Shown here: positions 26,664 to 41,228 of the stretch, piece by piece | Numbering within the stretch: position 1 is the stretch's first letter | Layout of the letters: each line of letters begins with the position of its first letter | NCBI GenBank assembly: GCA_026686845.1 | Contig: JAIVEN010000014.1 | Span: 13,130,001-13,194,000 of the forward strand | Source of the DNA: Adenanthera pavonina | Lineage: Eukaryota > Streptophyta > Magnoliopsida > Fabales > Fabaceae | Length of the DNA: 64,000 nt | Direction of reading: 5' to 3' | Position numbers and translations under genes: made by a program | Notes under the pieces: model-generated | Databases searched by the model: none | What the model saw: only the letters and a program-made list of their open reading frames with translations | What the model was told of the DNA's origin: nothing

Positions 26664-28633
26664 TCACGAAGCCTCCAAACCAGAGGAGGAAGAACTACCC
26701 TCCTGTCCATTCTTCGCCTCTTCCCTTGAGCTTCTCCAATACCATAATGCCTGCATCAGTCCACCATTCGCTACATGCAAAACAAAAACCCGAGCTTGTA
26801 TTCCAAAACAAGCTGAGATGATCTTCAAAAGCACAAAAAAGCTATAAATCCCGAAAACTTGTTGGTTCAAACCTTTTCCCTGTCAAGGCATGAGCCATAA
26901 CAAACGCAATCACATAAATCAGTTGTAACAGGTAAAGCAACTGAGCAACAACAATGAAAATTTACAAGATAAAATATTAAGGATATACCTCGGAGCTATG
27001 AAACAATTCCTGTGATGTCTCCTTCAAAAAGCCAGCCGTTAGGCAGCCAACCCAGAGGCCTATGGGAACTAGCAACTCACGATTTATAAATAATGTATAT
27101 ACAATGTCTGATATAGAGCTAAGGACAAAAAATAAAACAAGGGACCACTTCACCGCCTCTCTTGACAGAGAAATCAGCCTATCTACAAGTTTATGCTCGG
27201 CTGTACTCCAAGGAAATTCTTGAACTGAGATCGGCAATGCTTCTCTGAGCTTCTCCTTCATGTTTCCAATAGGCATCTTAACCTCGTTAGGTTCATTATG
27301 GTCTGCCATTGAGATCTTCATTAAACAAGTTCTAGTATCAAGTGTTTGCCGGGAAAGATGTATTGATGAGCACCTTGGGAGTTGACAGGTTTGGCGAAGA
27401 AACAGCTTAATCTATGCAAAGCATAAAAAGATATTGTTAAGAAAGAATGAACAATAGGGTGATCTCAATTTGACATTACGCTAACAGCATTTTGGTCGAC
27501 ATTTCACATTATATAAAATCATGATCATGGAAACTACAGCTTAGTTGGCATCCAATACACGTACATCATGTATAGGAAAAATTCAAGAAATACTAATAAT
27601 GATGCAAAAATACAAACCCCAACCTATTTTTCTTCAATATGTCACACAGACATCCACTGCAGTTCTAGAAAGTCATCTTATCAAGGCATTAACAAAACAT
27701 AATCTCTTATTATCTTCCTCCCATGACATTGTCCCAAGTATGACATCAATTTATGCTGAACAGTGAAAGGGTCTAATATGTTTGTAAGTAACAGAGATTT
27801 GGAAATGGACTGTAAAGGGATGAAATTGACCGGAAAGAATTCACCTCATTTTGGGGACTTCTGACGGTTAAAGAGAAAGACAGGAAAGGAGCAGGTAGAT
27901 TATAGCTTCTAACTCTGAGAGAAAGTGAGAAACTATATGTGAAAGAGGGAGAAGGGAAACGGTTCAATCTCTATTTTCTAGAACTTTAGAGCTTCCAAAT
28001 AAGGGAGTTGTAAGCTATTCCTTTCCATCTCCTTCCTTACCTCTCATCCAAACGCAAATGCAACATTCCTTGCAGAATATACAATAAAAGCCAAAAACAG
28101 GGGAAACAAATATATGAAGCTACAGAGGAGAAATGATTCTCTAAGTCGAGCTTAATTTTCAAATTACCAATAAATTCTAGCGAGAAAAAGCCCTGTTTTA
28201 CCGAAATGAACTAAAATGTCCTTAATTGGGAAAGGACAGTGAACAGAGTTACACGCTTCAATGAACAATAAGCCAGAGCAATGTAACCCATGAACTCGTC
28301 GAAATTTCAGGTTAAAACCGGGAAATCACAATAACAAACAAAACGCAAGTACTTGATCGGGAACTCCTCCTATTTTTGTTTTATGGGAAATTTGAAGTAA
28401 TTTAAGGAAGTTTCAAGGGAAGAAACTGACGGCATTGAAGTCCGGAGACGTTAATTACATATCTTTTCGGCTTCAGAAGACGATCCTATGCGCACTTCAT
28501 ATAAGTATAAATTAAAAAAAATAAAAAAAGCCATAAACGTTGTAAGTTACTTGAGAAATAACGAGAGAGAAATTTGCAAGTATACCCGAAACTTGGGAGT
28601 TGAAGAAATTGGAAGATAAGGCAGAAGCGCCAT
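26664..28633 (-). CDS. Conserved plant membrane protein, predicted plastid-targeted
   Basis: Three exons give 228 residues: 28586-28633, 26989-27411 and 26664-26879, all in phase. Starting at 28633 adds an N-terminal stretch (MALLPYLPISSTPKFR, then a segment rich in Arg, Ser and Thr with no acidic residue for about 30 positions) that looks like a chloroplast transit peptide. Starting at the first ATG of exon 2 (27321) would drop it. The mature part holds a short amphipathic segment (MKEKLREALPISVQEFPW), then about four hydrophobic spans: WSLVLFFVLSSISDIVYTLF, LLVPIGLWVGCLTAGFL, VFGIYSFFVLLKIISACFG and the stretch around RVFVLHVANGGLMQALWYW. The tail is Ser-rich. I recall similar unnamed proteins in other plants but know no function. 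The first-exon model is inferred and needs transcript support. Confidence 0.75.
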
Positions 28634-28942
28634 CGACACGAAGGCCTGAATACTTGACTTGCGACTGGCAATATCTGCTTCAACCCCTCCCCAATTCGCG
28701 TCTTCCGTTCTCTAGGGTTTAGCAGACTGACAATGTGGGCCTGATCACATGGGTCTTACTTGTTCATTTAGACAGGCCTATTCTTGATAAAGTAACCAGC
28801 GCGTCGAACTGTTTTCAGTTCAGAAATAGAATGTGACATACTCCCCAAAAAAAAAAAAAAGAAATAGAACGAGACATAGCATTGGGAGAAGGAATAACGG
28901 TGGAATTTTTTTTTTAAGTGAATGTGAGAATTTAATCAATAT

Positions 28943-29200
28943 TTCCATTTCATCCCATTTATAAGATATTATTTTAAAAATTTACTTGATCCTATTTATA
29001 AGGTATTATGTTTTTTTTTAATTTAAACTTTTTTTTTTATTTTTTTTAATGACTTTTTTGTCTCTTAAATTATTTCAATTTTTAATCAGTAGGAGTAAGA
29101 TTGAAAATTTATATTAACTTTTTATAAATTTGAACGTATAATTATGTTTCCTTAATATTCGTATAATAAATAAAAATATCTTACAAATAGAACTGAAGGA
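28943..29200. mobile_element. Probable Stowaway-type MITE
   Basis: The right end, read in reverse complement, is CTCCTTCAGTTCTATTTGTA followed by AGATATT. The left end has the related sequence CATTTATAAGATATT after a TTCC start. TA follows the right end. A/T-rich, non-coding; the left boundary is approximate. Confidence 0.5.
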
Positions 29201-32200
29201 GTAGAAATTAACAATAGAGCCTAATAGTGAAATATTAAAATGGGTGTGGGGTCACGGGAGGTGAAGCAGTAATTAACAATTAAAACATGTTAAGTCAGGC
29301 GATGTGTAGAGAATATTTGATGTTAGTGAGTGTCATAATCTGCTCATAAACAAAGAAGAAAGCTATTCCATTCCAATTAGTTAATATAATACAACATAGG
29401 GATTTGGTTAGAATCTGGTGATAGAAAGGGATTTATTGTAAAAAAAACACAAGTCGTCGTTTGGCTATTGTCAGGACTAAGGCGCGCCATGGCTTAGAGG
29501 ACCTTCAATCACGGACATGCGTTGGAGCTTATTATTAATATTATCCATCCATCCACATTCAATTGACAATTGTCAGAATTATATAAATAAATAAATAAAT
29601 AGTAAATATTTTGGCTATTAAGTTTCAAAAACGTTGGTTCTACCTTGTAGGATTCTTCTCTGGCGTTTTTTTGTGTGTTAGGGATATTCCCTTACACTTT
29701 ACAGGGCGATAATAGTCTTAAATGTCCTCTGATATCTGGCGTGCTAATAAAATTTTGTGTGCTAGCTGCGTTTTCAAGTTATTAAAAGTACTGTTACTAA
29801 TGGCGCTAGCTAGCTTCTGCAGAACCTCAACACTGACCCGAGTTGTTGAAATCCCTTGCTTCATGAAACAATAGTTAAACACACAATCATGCAACGAGTT
29901 GGAGATTTGAATAAAGATAATATATTATCTTTGGCGCAGTTGTAGAATTGAATTGAAAGAGAATAAGCTAATGGGGCCCTAAGTTTGAAACTGTTAATAC
30001 AAGTACTATATAGTTTCCATTTGTGTCAAGTGTCAACCAATTTTAACAAACCATGACCTTGGCTATCCACACAGTCAACAAAGATTATTCATCTTAAATA
30101 TTACAACTGTAATCAACTCCTAACGCTCAGTCAGTCAGTCAGTCAGTCAGTGCATGAGCTTATACGAGACAACACTTTGATTATTCGATCGAGCAAATTA
30201 AACGAAGTAAAAATTGGGAGGTTAAAGTGGATGTGATTAATGATGATGTCATGTCGTACGTCTTGTCTTTGTTTCCAACACTACATATCTAGACGACCAG
30301 ATCAGATTCCTTGGTCATAAATAGGATACCTAGTGAGAAGAAACTATTGTCAACAATCTTGTATATATTAACAGCGCTCCTGTTGAGTTAATTTTACGTA
30401 ACAGCTTACAAGCACTCAACTACGATGGAGCCACGTATGCATGTGATGATGAAGCAAGCATTTGTCAAACAGTTGGTTTCAATCAAAATCACAAACTAAA
30501 AGAAGGCATCTCTGGTACATAAAGTATGGTTTGTTTAATTACCACTCCCTTGACCTTTAATCAAATGCGCTGAACTCACATCCTTCCATCTTTCAACAAA
30601 GCAAAAATTTTTCGTCAATTGGATAATATGTTATCTTTAATTTCGATTATTGAATTTCCTAGAGATGAGGATGTCAGTTGAGTCAAGTATAGTAGGCATG
30701 CATCTTAGCAACAAAGTTGTTAAACCTTTTAATTCTATCCAATATATATATATATATATATGCTGGAAACCACATATGAATATCAAGTAATTCACATATG
30801 GGTGGGTGTAAATCTCAATCACTGGCAATTTTCTCCATACATTATGTTTGAAACAAATAAGATTAGAGACCTTACTTAAAACAAACCAGCACTGCATCAT
30901 TTGAAGTAACTGCTGTTGATTGTTACGTCTAGCTATTATTTAAAGAAATAGTCTCCTATTCAGCAGAATCATTTTAGTAGACTTGAAGAATATGCATACA
31001 TGGGATATGGAATCCGATGCGAAACAGTGCAGTATATTAAAACAATTGTATTTCTACGTTGGTGCTATTATTGGTTCGGTAATATAATTACTGTTAAATT
31101 TGGATGACATATGATTGTTTTTAATTCATGAAGATTGAGAATTGATAAATCTAAATCGTAAATTAAAGAAAATTTTGGTTTTTGAACAAAAAGAGGATAT
31201 ACCATGGATGGAGGGGAAAAATCAGAGTCCCGTCAGTGCAAACCCAGCTCGACGACTACTAGTCAAGCAAAGATTTAATCCCTTACAAATAACTAATAAT
31301 AAATTCCTCAATTTGGCGACTTTTACAGCCTTGACCATTTCAATTTTCCGAACAAAGTGAACTCCTTGAACATTACTTATCTAGCAATTTAACATTTCAC
31401 ATCCCGCATATTATTTATATAAAAACCTAGAGAAGAAACATATATGTAATTCTCGTGCTTTGGATCTCTCGTCAATAGGGTAATTTGTGGTGTACTGACC
31501 TGTAATCATATTGGATGATTAAATTATGAAATGCATGATTATATATACTTTTGACCTCTGCTGGATCATTAATCTTCACTGTTTGAGAAAACCCTTTAAT
31601 AGAGGATTCAACGATATAATTAATATATACGGCCTTCACGATTGAGAGAGGGGGAGATAGGGAAGAAAAGGAGAAATTAATCAAGAAATAAAAGAGAAAC
31701 TAAAAACGAAGGGAAGTCTTAAATCTAATCATGGTCCATCTGTACTTAAATAATTATGAGCTAACTAGAAAGGCAGCACTGGCAGTGTACTACCAGTGAG
31801 TCTAGATTAAAACAAAACAGACATCAAATGTCAAATTTTGTGGTCACAGATCACAAAGCAGGCATTACATAGAGGAATAGTTTGAGAAAATAAGTTCTAG
31901 ATCTCTTTAATATAAAATAATTTTTATTATGAGAGGTGGTGTTAAAATGGAGAGTCCTTCGTCTTCTTAAAATTAAAATACGCTCTCCATGATTAAATCT
32001 TACATACAAGTATATTCTATACTATATAGTAAAAAAAAAATTTGAGCTGTATGATTTGACATGTAATTACTTTATATAATCTGGCCTAGAGTACTGCAAA
32101 GAATTTTCATCTTGATTCTTGAAGTAGCAATAGTCCGCAAACTAAATGCAAACTATTTTGGGGCTTAAAACTTAAATATATAGTACATGTGAAGTCACAT

Positions 32201-33180
32201 GTCAAAGAATAAATTTATTTCAGTCTCCTTCTGAAGACTAGTCACCAGCCATGCATAAATAGGATAATGACTGTGCCACGCATATAAATTCTACTTATTT
32301 AGCAATGCACAGGAATGACTCATTAAATTGAAATATAATCTTACTCTTCCCATGTGCTATACAAAAGTGTTATGTGCTTCAGTCTTTCTCCAAGAGGAAT
32401 ATAGATAGCAATGACATGAACAAAAAGAGTCACACCCGTGTGCTTTGCCGACAATCTTGCTTCCATTGAAGATGTATGCATGAGAAAAATGAAAGTACAT
32501 TTTTCTATATTTTGGTCAACATATCTCTAACAAAAACGTATTAAATTTATATCTTTTATGATTCAGTTTTAAGATTTTTTTTTAAAAAATTGAATATTAT
32601 GTTTTTTATTGAACCTACTTCATAAAAAAAAATTTTAAGTAATTATACCCATAGACATACCCCATTTCCAGTTTAGAATAGATATGCCCACCCCTAGCTA
32701 TTTCCCCCTTCATGGAATGCCTATGTAGAATTAACCATCTATCGTAGACATATATTTATTTATCGTGTCAAAGATAACACATACCAGTTTTAATGAGGTT
32801 TTTGTGACGAATGCATATCTTCGGTGCCCCATTCAAGTAGAATGAAAATGAATGCTTCTGAGATTAGATGGGTAAGATGAACTAATTTGTAATTGAAAAT
32901 TAACTTAGATCTCATGCATGCATGCTGCAAAAATGTAGTCAGAACATGAACAATATCTCAATGATTAACTCAAAGTTACAGAATACACAAGGTAGTCAGA
33001 TAAACTGGGAGCGTCAGTAAAGGAACAATCATGGAAAAGCAAGAGATCAGACATATGGCCAGCTACATGTAACATGGACATATATAGCTAGCTGAGATAT
33101 TACTATGTATCGGAAACCAGAAGATTCCCTTTTGCTACGTACAAATGGCCAATTAAAGCAGTGAAACAATGTACATGATA
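29201..33180. other. AT-rich intergenic DNA, no gene supported
   Basis: No domain-bearing frame on either strand. Simple repeats include CAGT x6 (30128-30151) and an AT run (about 30740-30761). The end nearest 33180 will contain the 3' UTR of the MYB gene. Confidence 0.5.
30128..30151. repeat. CAGT tetranucleotide repeat, 6 units
   Basis: Six perfect tandem units of CAGT in intergenic DNA. Confidence 0.9.
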
Positions 33181-34397
33181 CTAGTGGGCTTCTGGATACC
33201 TCAACTCCGGAAAAGCAACTTCCTGAGGTGGCATACATTCATAATCGAAAGAAAGTAGAGGAGGACAAACCATGGTGTTGGCGTCACACGTGCCGGTAGG
33301 GCCTGTCTTATCATCATGATTGATCGTGTATAAGTATTCCAGCCCATCTAGTGTAGGTGGATAAGATACGGATATTTCCTCTTGTGCTTGGGTGAAAGAA
33401 CTGCTTCCTGGTACCAAGTTATCAAGTCCAGAGTAGTAATAGGAATGAGGGAATTGCAGTTGGTTGTTGTTAATAGCACTCGAAGAAGCAGAAGAAACTT
33501 GATAAATTGGTGACTGCGTAGAGGGAATTCCATCAGGTGATTGAAAATCGAACCCTTGATGATGGTCAGAAAAAGTTCCTCCCAGCTTGATAAGCAGTTT
33601 TCTAATGGAATCTTGGTCGTTGAAACCTGGGGCTTGGTTCGAGTATGGCAAGGGTGGTAGCACAGGCATCATCGGTTGATGAGGCCAATATGGGTTTTGA
33701 GCCTGAGCCTGAGCCTGATCACCGTTTTCTGGAAGGAGCGATGAATCATCCCCAACAATATTCTTATTCATTCCCTGCTTGACACCAACATTATTACTAC
33801 TCTTGCCCCTACCACGTGCCTGATGTTCTTTACGGTGCTTTCCCAGAAGCTTCTTCTTCAGCCTTGTGTTCCAGTAATTCTTTATATCATTATCTGTTCT
33901 TCCTGGCAATTGAGCTGCGATCACCGACCACCTGCCAGTTCACCCAATTCCGAACCAAAAATCATAAGTTAGTTAATTATAATTGACAAGAGTAGGTATA
34001 CTAGGTAATTAGAGACATGATGGAACCTGCTTCCAATGCTAACGTAGAGGCTGCATATGATGTTGTCTTCTTCTTCGGAGAAACCCCCGTGTTTGATATT
34101 GGGCCGAAGATAGTTGAGCCACCTTAGACGGCAACTCTTCCCACATCTCTTTAGCCCTGATTATCACAAATCAAACAAACTTCCTACAATTTTCTTTCAA
34201 ACATATAATTGTAGGCCAAATACAAAACCTACAAAAATTAGAGTGTGTAATTAATTAATACCGATCTTTTGTGGCAAAGCGATCCAGTTACCACCGGTGC
34301 CGTGCTGTTCAATATAGGACTTGAGCTTCGCATCTTCTTCTGGGGACCAAGGGCCTCTCTTCACGTTGGCTTTGTCGCAGCAAGGAGCTCTCCCCAT
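33181..34397 (-). CDS. R2R3-MYB transcription factor, RAX/MYB36-like subgroup
   Basis: Three exons give 338 residues: 34262-34397, 34027-34156 and 33181-33931. The intron positions (after the R2 core and within R3) are the usual ones for plant R2R3-MYBs. The start MGRAPCCDKANVKRGPWSPEED is the standard N-terminus. R2 spans about residues 14-61, with the spaced Trp residues and the subgroup insertion TGGNW and PQKIGLKRCGKSCRLRWLNY. R3 spans about 67-112: HGGFSEEEDNIICSLYVSIGSRWSVIAAQLPGRTDNDIKNYWNTRLKKK, with Ile/Val-type substitution of the first R3 Trp. This combination fits the RAX1/2/3, MYB36, MYB68, MYB84 and MYB87 group, known for axillary meristem formation and endodermal differentiation. 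The C-terminal half is low-complexity (AQAQAQ, Ser- and Gln-rich) and acidic near the end, consistent with an activation region. I cannot pick the exact ortholog without a tree. Confidence 0.93.
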
Positions 34398-37300
34398 GTT
34401 GATGACTTGATGTTCAGTGTGGCTCAGAGCTTGTTTGGACTTTGGAGTCGTTACCTCTTCTCTCTCTACAACTTCGAGTCAGAATGATCAGAGCGAAAAT
34501 TAATATTAAACTGGGAGGAGATAAACATGATTAATTCCTATTCAAAACCCGTCTCACTATTATATATTATATACATTATACAAGAGGGGTGGCACACAAG
34601 GAGACCAAATACTAAATAGAAAAGTCCTGAAATTCAGTTCTGCCAGAACAGGAGAATAAGCTTTGTTCTCTTGTCTTTCTTAAAACCGGAATCAAGTTAT
34701 ATATAAAACAAATATTAAATACACATATAATTTATATAAAAATATTTAATTTTTAAATTCTTTTAATAAATGAAATTTATAGTAACAACTATTTTGATTA
34801 TTTATTTATCTTTTATATATAGCTGGTTACATAATTATATTTAATATCTTCAACACAAACTACTTGAATATCCAACACCACCAACCACATTTAATTAGTA
34901 TCAATGTTTATCATTTTACCATTCAATTCTAGCATATGAATGCGTTGAAAGGGTATTTCAATGTTCATATCTTGAGTTTTAAAGCATATCCTAACAATTT
35001 AATAGAATATATTCAATTATTTTGACTTCAGATTTACTATGACTAGGTCTCAAATCACACCATATAATTTGTGGACAAAATAAATCAAGTGCCTACATAG
35101 TTTAAGCTTCTCTAATTACATCAGTTGACCTCTAAATGTTTTATATGTCGTTTTAAATTAATACAGAAAATATTACGTATTTTCAGTATTTCCATTCTCG
35201 TCATTTGAACTACTATATATATATGCAGGCCAAAAAAAAAATCATTCGAACTACTAATTACCCTAGCTTACTGCACAATGGCAAATGTAAATTATCCAGT
35301 GCACATGTTGCTAACCCTAGTTGACCCCATCAGAGTATCAGTACTCTAGCTAAGGGACTGAGTCTGGAATATTTTTGTCAAAATGCACGTTGTTGGTACC
35401 ACTGCCTTAATTAGTATGACGTTCAAGTTCGTTCCTCTTTTCAAACCCTATCTTTTTGAAACTTCAAATCGGCTATCAATAATAGAGGTGAAATAGAAAA
35501 ATAAAATCCATGAGAAGAGTAATAATACGGAAACAAAATAATAGAAACGCATTATTATTTGCAATAGTGGAAGAGACAAGGCATATGTAGTCTAAGAAGT
35601 TGAGAGACAGACAACTTAAGAGAGATAATTTGATAGTAGTAAATAATTTTGTGGGGTCATTAATTCACCAACCAAACTTCGTGGAAGTGGGAGAAAAACC
35701 CACGATGTTGAAATTTAGAATCAACTGAGGTCAAATCCATCTCATTGTAACATTGGAGACATTTGGTCTCAATTGAAAGGGTTACAAACTTTCTAGAAGC
35801 AAGAAAGGAAGCAAGGCAATGAATGGATGTGGAAAATATGTGGAGTATATATATTTTTTCCGTTTTGGTTGGTGAACAAACGAGCAACGAGATAGGAGTA
35901 ATAATTAATGACCAGCGAGCCAGCACTAAGACTTTATGTAGAACAAAGGGTAATCAAGTTTCACATCTGCTTCATAAAGGAAAGCTTCCGAAGTCAAAAA
36001 CATGTTGAATCAAAAAGTCACGAGAAGGTGTGCCAGAAAAGGGGAAATTTTGTTCACATATCCATTTGAAGTGGACATGGTAGTGTCGCATCAGCATCGT
36101 CATCTAGTTTGACCTTAATGGCCTCTGGTCACTTCTTAGTGCTTCACAGAGACCTGATCTAGTCACTAGCGCAGCCATGGTATTTGTTATGATAGTATGC
36201 TAGGTTTATATAATTAGCAACACAACGAAGAACGAACCGATCGATACTACACCACCCTTAATTTCACTCCTATGACTTTCGTATACATCGAATCTTCGCT
36301 CATACTACTTCCTTGATCTGTAATTCATACTCAAAAGTCTTAACGATTTCAATATCATCAGTAAACAGGTCCTCATTTTTGGCTGTTGTTCTGGCTTTCA
36401 CTCATTTTCCATTTACTATATATATCTTGCCATATAAAATTTTAACAGGGTAAGCCTAATTAATTAATTCATGTTTTGGATCAGTTGCTTGTACCTGTAG
36501 CCCAAGTAATAATAACTTCGATTCATTAAAAGCACAACTCAGAGAACTTTTTCCATTCTCCAAATACAAATGTTAACTATTACGTCATATGAATCTGTCA
36601 CAAAGCAATATGTTAAAAGTCAATGAGGCGACTGTTAACTATATCAACCTATCATTCATTCAGGCCCAGAATCCCAATTAACAGACTTACGTGTTCTGTT
36701 ACGGGAAAAAGAGCCAAAACTTGCTTACTTACCTTGTTCCTAAATTGTGCGCTTGTGCCTGTTCTTCTCTAGACCCCTAACCATATTCTCAAACACATAA
36801 CAGAAATGCAATCTCGAAAGATGTACTATATCAAGAAGGGATAATAGTGAGGAAAAAATCGATTGAGAAGACATGGCAATTCCCAAAAAGGCTTAGCGGA
36901 GAATAGAAGCAAGCAAGGCGGATAACTCCAAATCCGTGATGAATAATAATAAAGAGAAGGACAAAAGGTCTTGTTAGTAGGGCAGCGCAGCATATTATAC
37001 GCATATAATTTCCAAGCACGATTTGACCTACATGTTCGAAAAATCAATCATTGTTGACGATCTCATTTCTGAGTACAGCTGAAGCCAACTTCATGATCTC
37101 TAGGTTTTATTATCTTTTATCTTTAACCTAAAAGTGTTCTTCGTCCATAACAACAGATAAAAGAATCAGATGAGAGAGAGAGAAAAATGGAGCCTGTAGT
37201 AACTCACTGTTTATTTTGGATGGCAGCTTATCATTGTTCTATCTCAGCAATCCGCATATATTCTCCGAATTTGGAAAACAGTAAACCTGAGTGATTGGGA

Positions 37301-38871
37301 ATGGGATACAAAAGCACAAGATTCAACTCGATTGGTAATGGGTCATCCAATTCCAAGGAGAAAACCACTGCTTTCCGGTAAAACTTGCTTGTCATGAGAG
37401 TGACTGGATGGTTGGAAATTGGAATCCTTGGACAATGGACAGTAAAAAGTAAAAACTTGCGTGGACGCTCAAATATTGGTGGATCCTATAGTCGGGAAAG
37501 CTAGCAAGAGGATTACGTCAATTATTCGCCTTTCGTTCGCGGCCTTTGGAATAGCTGTGACTATATGTGGAGGCTAATACTGGGTGGGTCCTATTTAATT
37601 ACTTTCCCTAACTACTAGGTTTCTATTTTTTTAATTCATGTTCATGTATATGATTGTGATGCATGTGCCCTGTGAAAGTTATGACCACATATACGTGGCT
37701 CTTTCATGCCCTGTATTTTTTTTGTTTTTACGATTAGTTATTAGATAGACACTGTTTATTTCAGATTAATTAAAACTACAAGAAAAGGCCATTCATCAAA
37801 TGTACATGGAACTGCTTTTTTAATTGATCTACTTACTTTCTGAGCTAGTGTTTACTCATTTATTTAAGTCAAAAGACAAGTGCAAATTAGCTCCATGGAG
37901 CGACCAATACTATAGAAGGTGGAAAGTATATATCAGTATTATCAATATATATAAGAAATCATACTCCTTATTAGCAAAACAAAAGTACAGTTTATCTCAA
38001 ATTTCGTACAACACGAGATTCACATCTAGTTATTGATTAATTTAGCACTTAGCAATCCATAACTCTCAATTCTTTTCTAGTCTTTTTGCTCCATTTAATT
38101 TTTAACTTAAAGGGTCAAAAAACAAATACACACACAGAGCACTATTAATTCATTTACAATATAATATACCTTTCACACATGAGTCTGATCGATGTTGAAA
38201 AAACTGGGATCGGCTTTCTGCAATCATCTTTTAATGGGATCGTAGATTCATTCTTTCAATAATACAATTTCATAATATCTGAATATATACATACGGCATC
38301 GAACAAAAAGGCATTACTTAACCGAAAATACTGCATAGTAAAAATGAAAATTTTGAATCTTTCTGCGTCAAAATAACGAGAAGATTCCTATTCCCGTCTT
38401 CAGTCGCCCCAGGTGTTGTGTCTCTATTTTTTTTTATTGAGGTGCAGTGTCTCTAATTGGGCTTTGACTGGGCTTTTATTAGGGGTGGTAGCACTCCGCA
38501 TCAAGTTTCAGCTTTCTTAATTTGGGCCCCTACTCACCAGATCAATAACTTGCTTTACAGTCAATGGTCAACACACTTTTTCATCGATCGTATTTTACTT
38601 TTCATTTTATTGACACAACGGAACAATAAGTATAGGGTCCGTACATCGAATTATGTTTAGATAATTTAAAAAAAAAACTATAAATGTTTTTCTGTATATT
38701 GTACAAAATTTGAAATGAACTACATGTTATATGCTATAAATTTACATTATTTTATTTAAACATTAGGTTGATGATAATTGTCTAAAGCATATTCAATTGG
38801 TAACACGGTACATAGAAACGGCAAGATTTTCAACAAAGATTGTCCAATTTGTTAACCAGAATACCAAGACC
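34398..38871. other. AT-rich intergenic DNA, no gene supported
   Basis: This contains the promoter of the MYB gene at its left end and the 3' side of the degraded BCAT copy at its right end. Short frames on both strands show no recognisable domain. Confidence 0.5.
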
Positions 38872-41220
38872 TCAGGAAATCTCAAGGACCCACCCTTTGT
38901 GATCTTGAATGGTACCAGTTTGAATACCTGTGTGGGTGGAGCACAGCTCTTGACAAATAGTTCCACTACCTGTTTTGTATTCCGTCCTGTATATATAACA
39001 CCGCATTTCAGGCATCAGCAATTTGGGGTTGGGGACATATATCTATATGAATGATTCAGTTTTTTGTCTGAGGACTACAGTCTCATTCATAGCGGACCTA
39101 TATTTGAGCTGTGGAGATGTCATGGTGTCTTCATCTACTGGTTCTTGGAAATATGAGTAAAAATAGGTATACTTCACATTTTGAAAATGATTAGTTGATT
39201 TTGTATATGTTTATATATATATATATATTAGCTATTATCAGTCAGAGGCAGAGGCGTTTTCTTACCTTTTATCCTGGTAAGTGATGCTGCCCGCGGAAGC
39301 AACCCCAGCAGCAGTTCCGGTGCAGAAAACTTCATCAGCCTCCGCTAATTCATCCACTCCTACACCTCGCTCCTCCACCTGAACACATTTTCAGGACTCA
39401 TGAGTTCAATGCCAGTACAAACTACATCCTCTCATTTCATTGCATCCATCATGATTAGTTCCCTGATAACTCTGCTTTATAGAAATTAAAGTTTCTGCTC
39501 TATGTTAATATACCAAGAATTAACAGCATACTAACAAACAAGAAATGCGGAATGAATACCAAGTTTCATTTCAAAAATATATATACATATGAAAATAGTA
39601 GCACCTGGTAGCCATGATCACGAGCGATTTCAATGACACTTCTTCTGGTAATTCCAGGTAGAATGGATCCGTTGGAGGCTGGTGTTGAGATATTTTTGCC
39701 CTTGCAAATCCAAAAAACAAGATGGGCTACTCGGAGAGAGCCAAAAATAAGTAACACACAATACACTCACTCATATCCGGATTTCAGAAATGATTATAAG
39801 AATAAATACCTTTGCTATAAAAATGTTAGAACTAGATGCCTCCTCCAGATATTTCTCAGTGGCCGAGTCGAGGTATAGCACTTCTGAAAATCCTCTGCTC
39901 TTGGCTCTCATTTGTGCCTTCATCACCTACATTTCAACACGAAGTGCACTAAATACTCCAGTAACTTGATCGTGCATATATATACAATCTCAACTTCATC
40001 AAAATCATGTCCATGATCAACTATGTAATATTGATATATCAATTGCATTGCTGATGAAAATAATGACGATGATGATAATCACAGGTGCATAATTTGAAAT
40101 GGTTTTGACGCTTCCAGTTCCACGACGAAGATACTAATTCAAAGTAAGCGGTCCCATACCCTCCTGCAAATCAATATGGTCCCATAACACGAAGATACTT
40201 GGCGTTATTTAGAATAACATTATCATACTTTGTGTGTGTGTGTGTGAGAGCGTATCTAGGATGACTTACTTTGAAATAATAGCCAACAGGGGAAGCATAT
40301 ATAAGGAATGTATAATCAGGTGCTGGGGTGACACCCAATACAGGACCTGTTCCTAAGAGCATGGGCCTCAGATACAAGGACCCCTTCCCCGGCGGAGGAA
40401 CCTGCTTCCACCCTCCAAGTAAGTTCCAAACACAATATCATACCAAATGGAAATCATTTACAAAAAATAGAGAGAATTCGTTACCCATCGCCTATTAGCG
40501 AGGGCAGTTTGATTGAGAGCATCCACAAATTGATCCACCGATGGTGACCGCATGCACATTCTTTCTGCACCCATCTGCACGCGAATCGCATTTTGCTCTG
40601 GCCTTAACAGAACCACATTCCCTTCTTCTTTTCTGTGCGCCTTTGTTCCTTCAAATATTCCCTGTTTAGGCTCTCAAACTACCACCACCACCACCACTAT
40701 GGGTGAACCACAAATTGCAAGATACAAACCATCCTATCTGATCTAACCGCATTCTTCTATAGTTTTCAACAGAAAAACACACTCTAGTATCATGGGACAG
40801 GACACCCATAATAAATCATCTTGTATTTTTTCTGAGTTGGGCATAAGATATAGCTAGAAAGAAATAAAAGTACTGTTCAAAAATTAAAGTAGACATAAGT
40901 GTATGTCCGCGTATTTTATTTTTGTACACTCCTTCATTAAAATATTATGATCGTATAATTATTTAATAAAAATATAAATCATAAAAGAGAGGCTTTTCCA
41001 TACTTGGCCGTAGTTTAAAACTGCAGCAAAAGGGCTGATTGATATGTTCCCAAAAAGAGAGACTTGTCCAGGTCCAAAATTCTGGTTTCCGCTGCAACTG
41101 GTGATATACATGTAATATGTAGGTGTCGGCGCAAATTGAAGACCATCCCAATAGGAGTCATCATTAACGTCCGCGGTGCCAATTCCATAACGATACATCT
41201 TTAGGGGGGAAATAATAATA

Positions 41221-41228
41221 ATAGTAAC
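41221..41228. repeat. hAT target-site duplication, left
   Basis: ATAGTAAC, identical to 50200-50207 on the far side of the element. Eight bases is the hAT signature length. Confidence 0.9.

Noticed and set aside
30128..30151. CRISPR-like or other regular array
   Set aside because: It is a simple CAGT microsatellite. There are no spacers, and the window is nuclear plant DNA.
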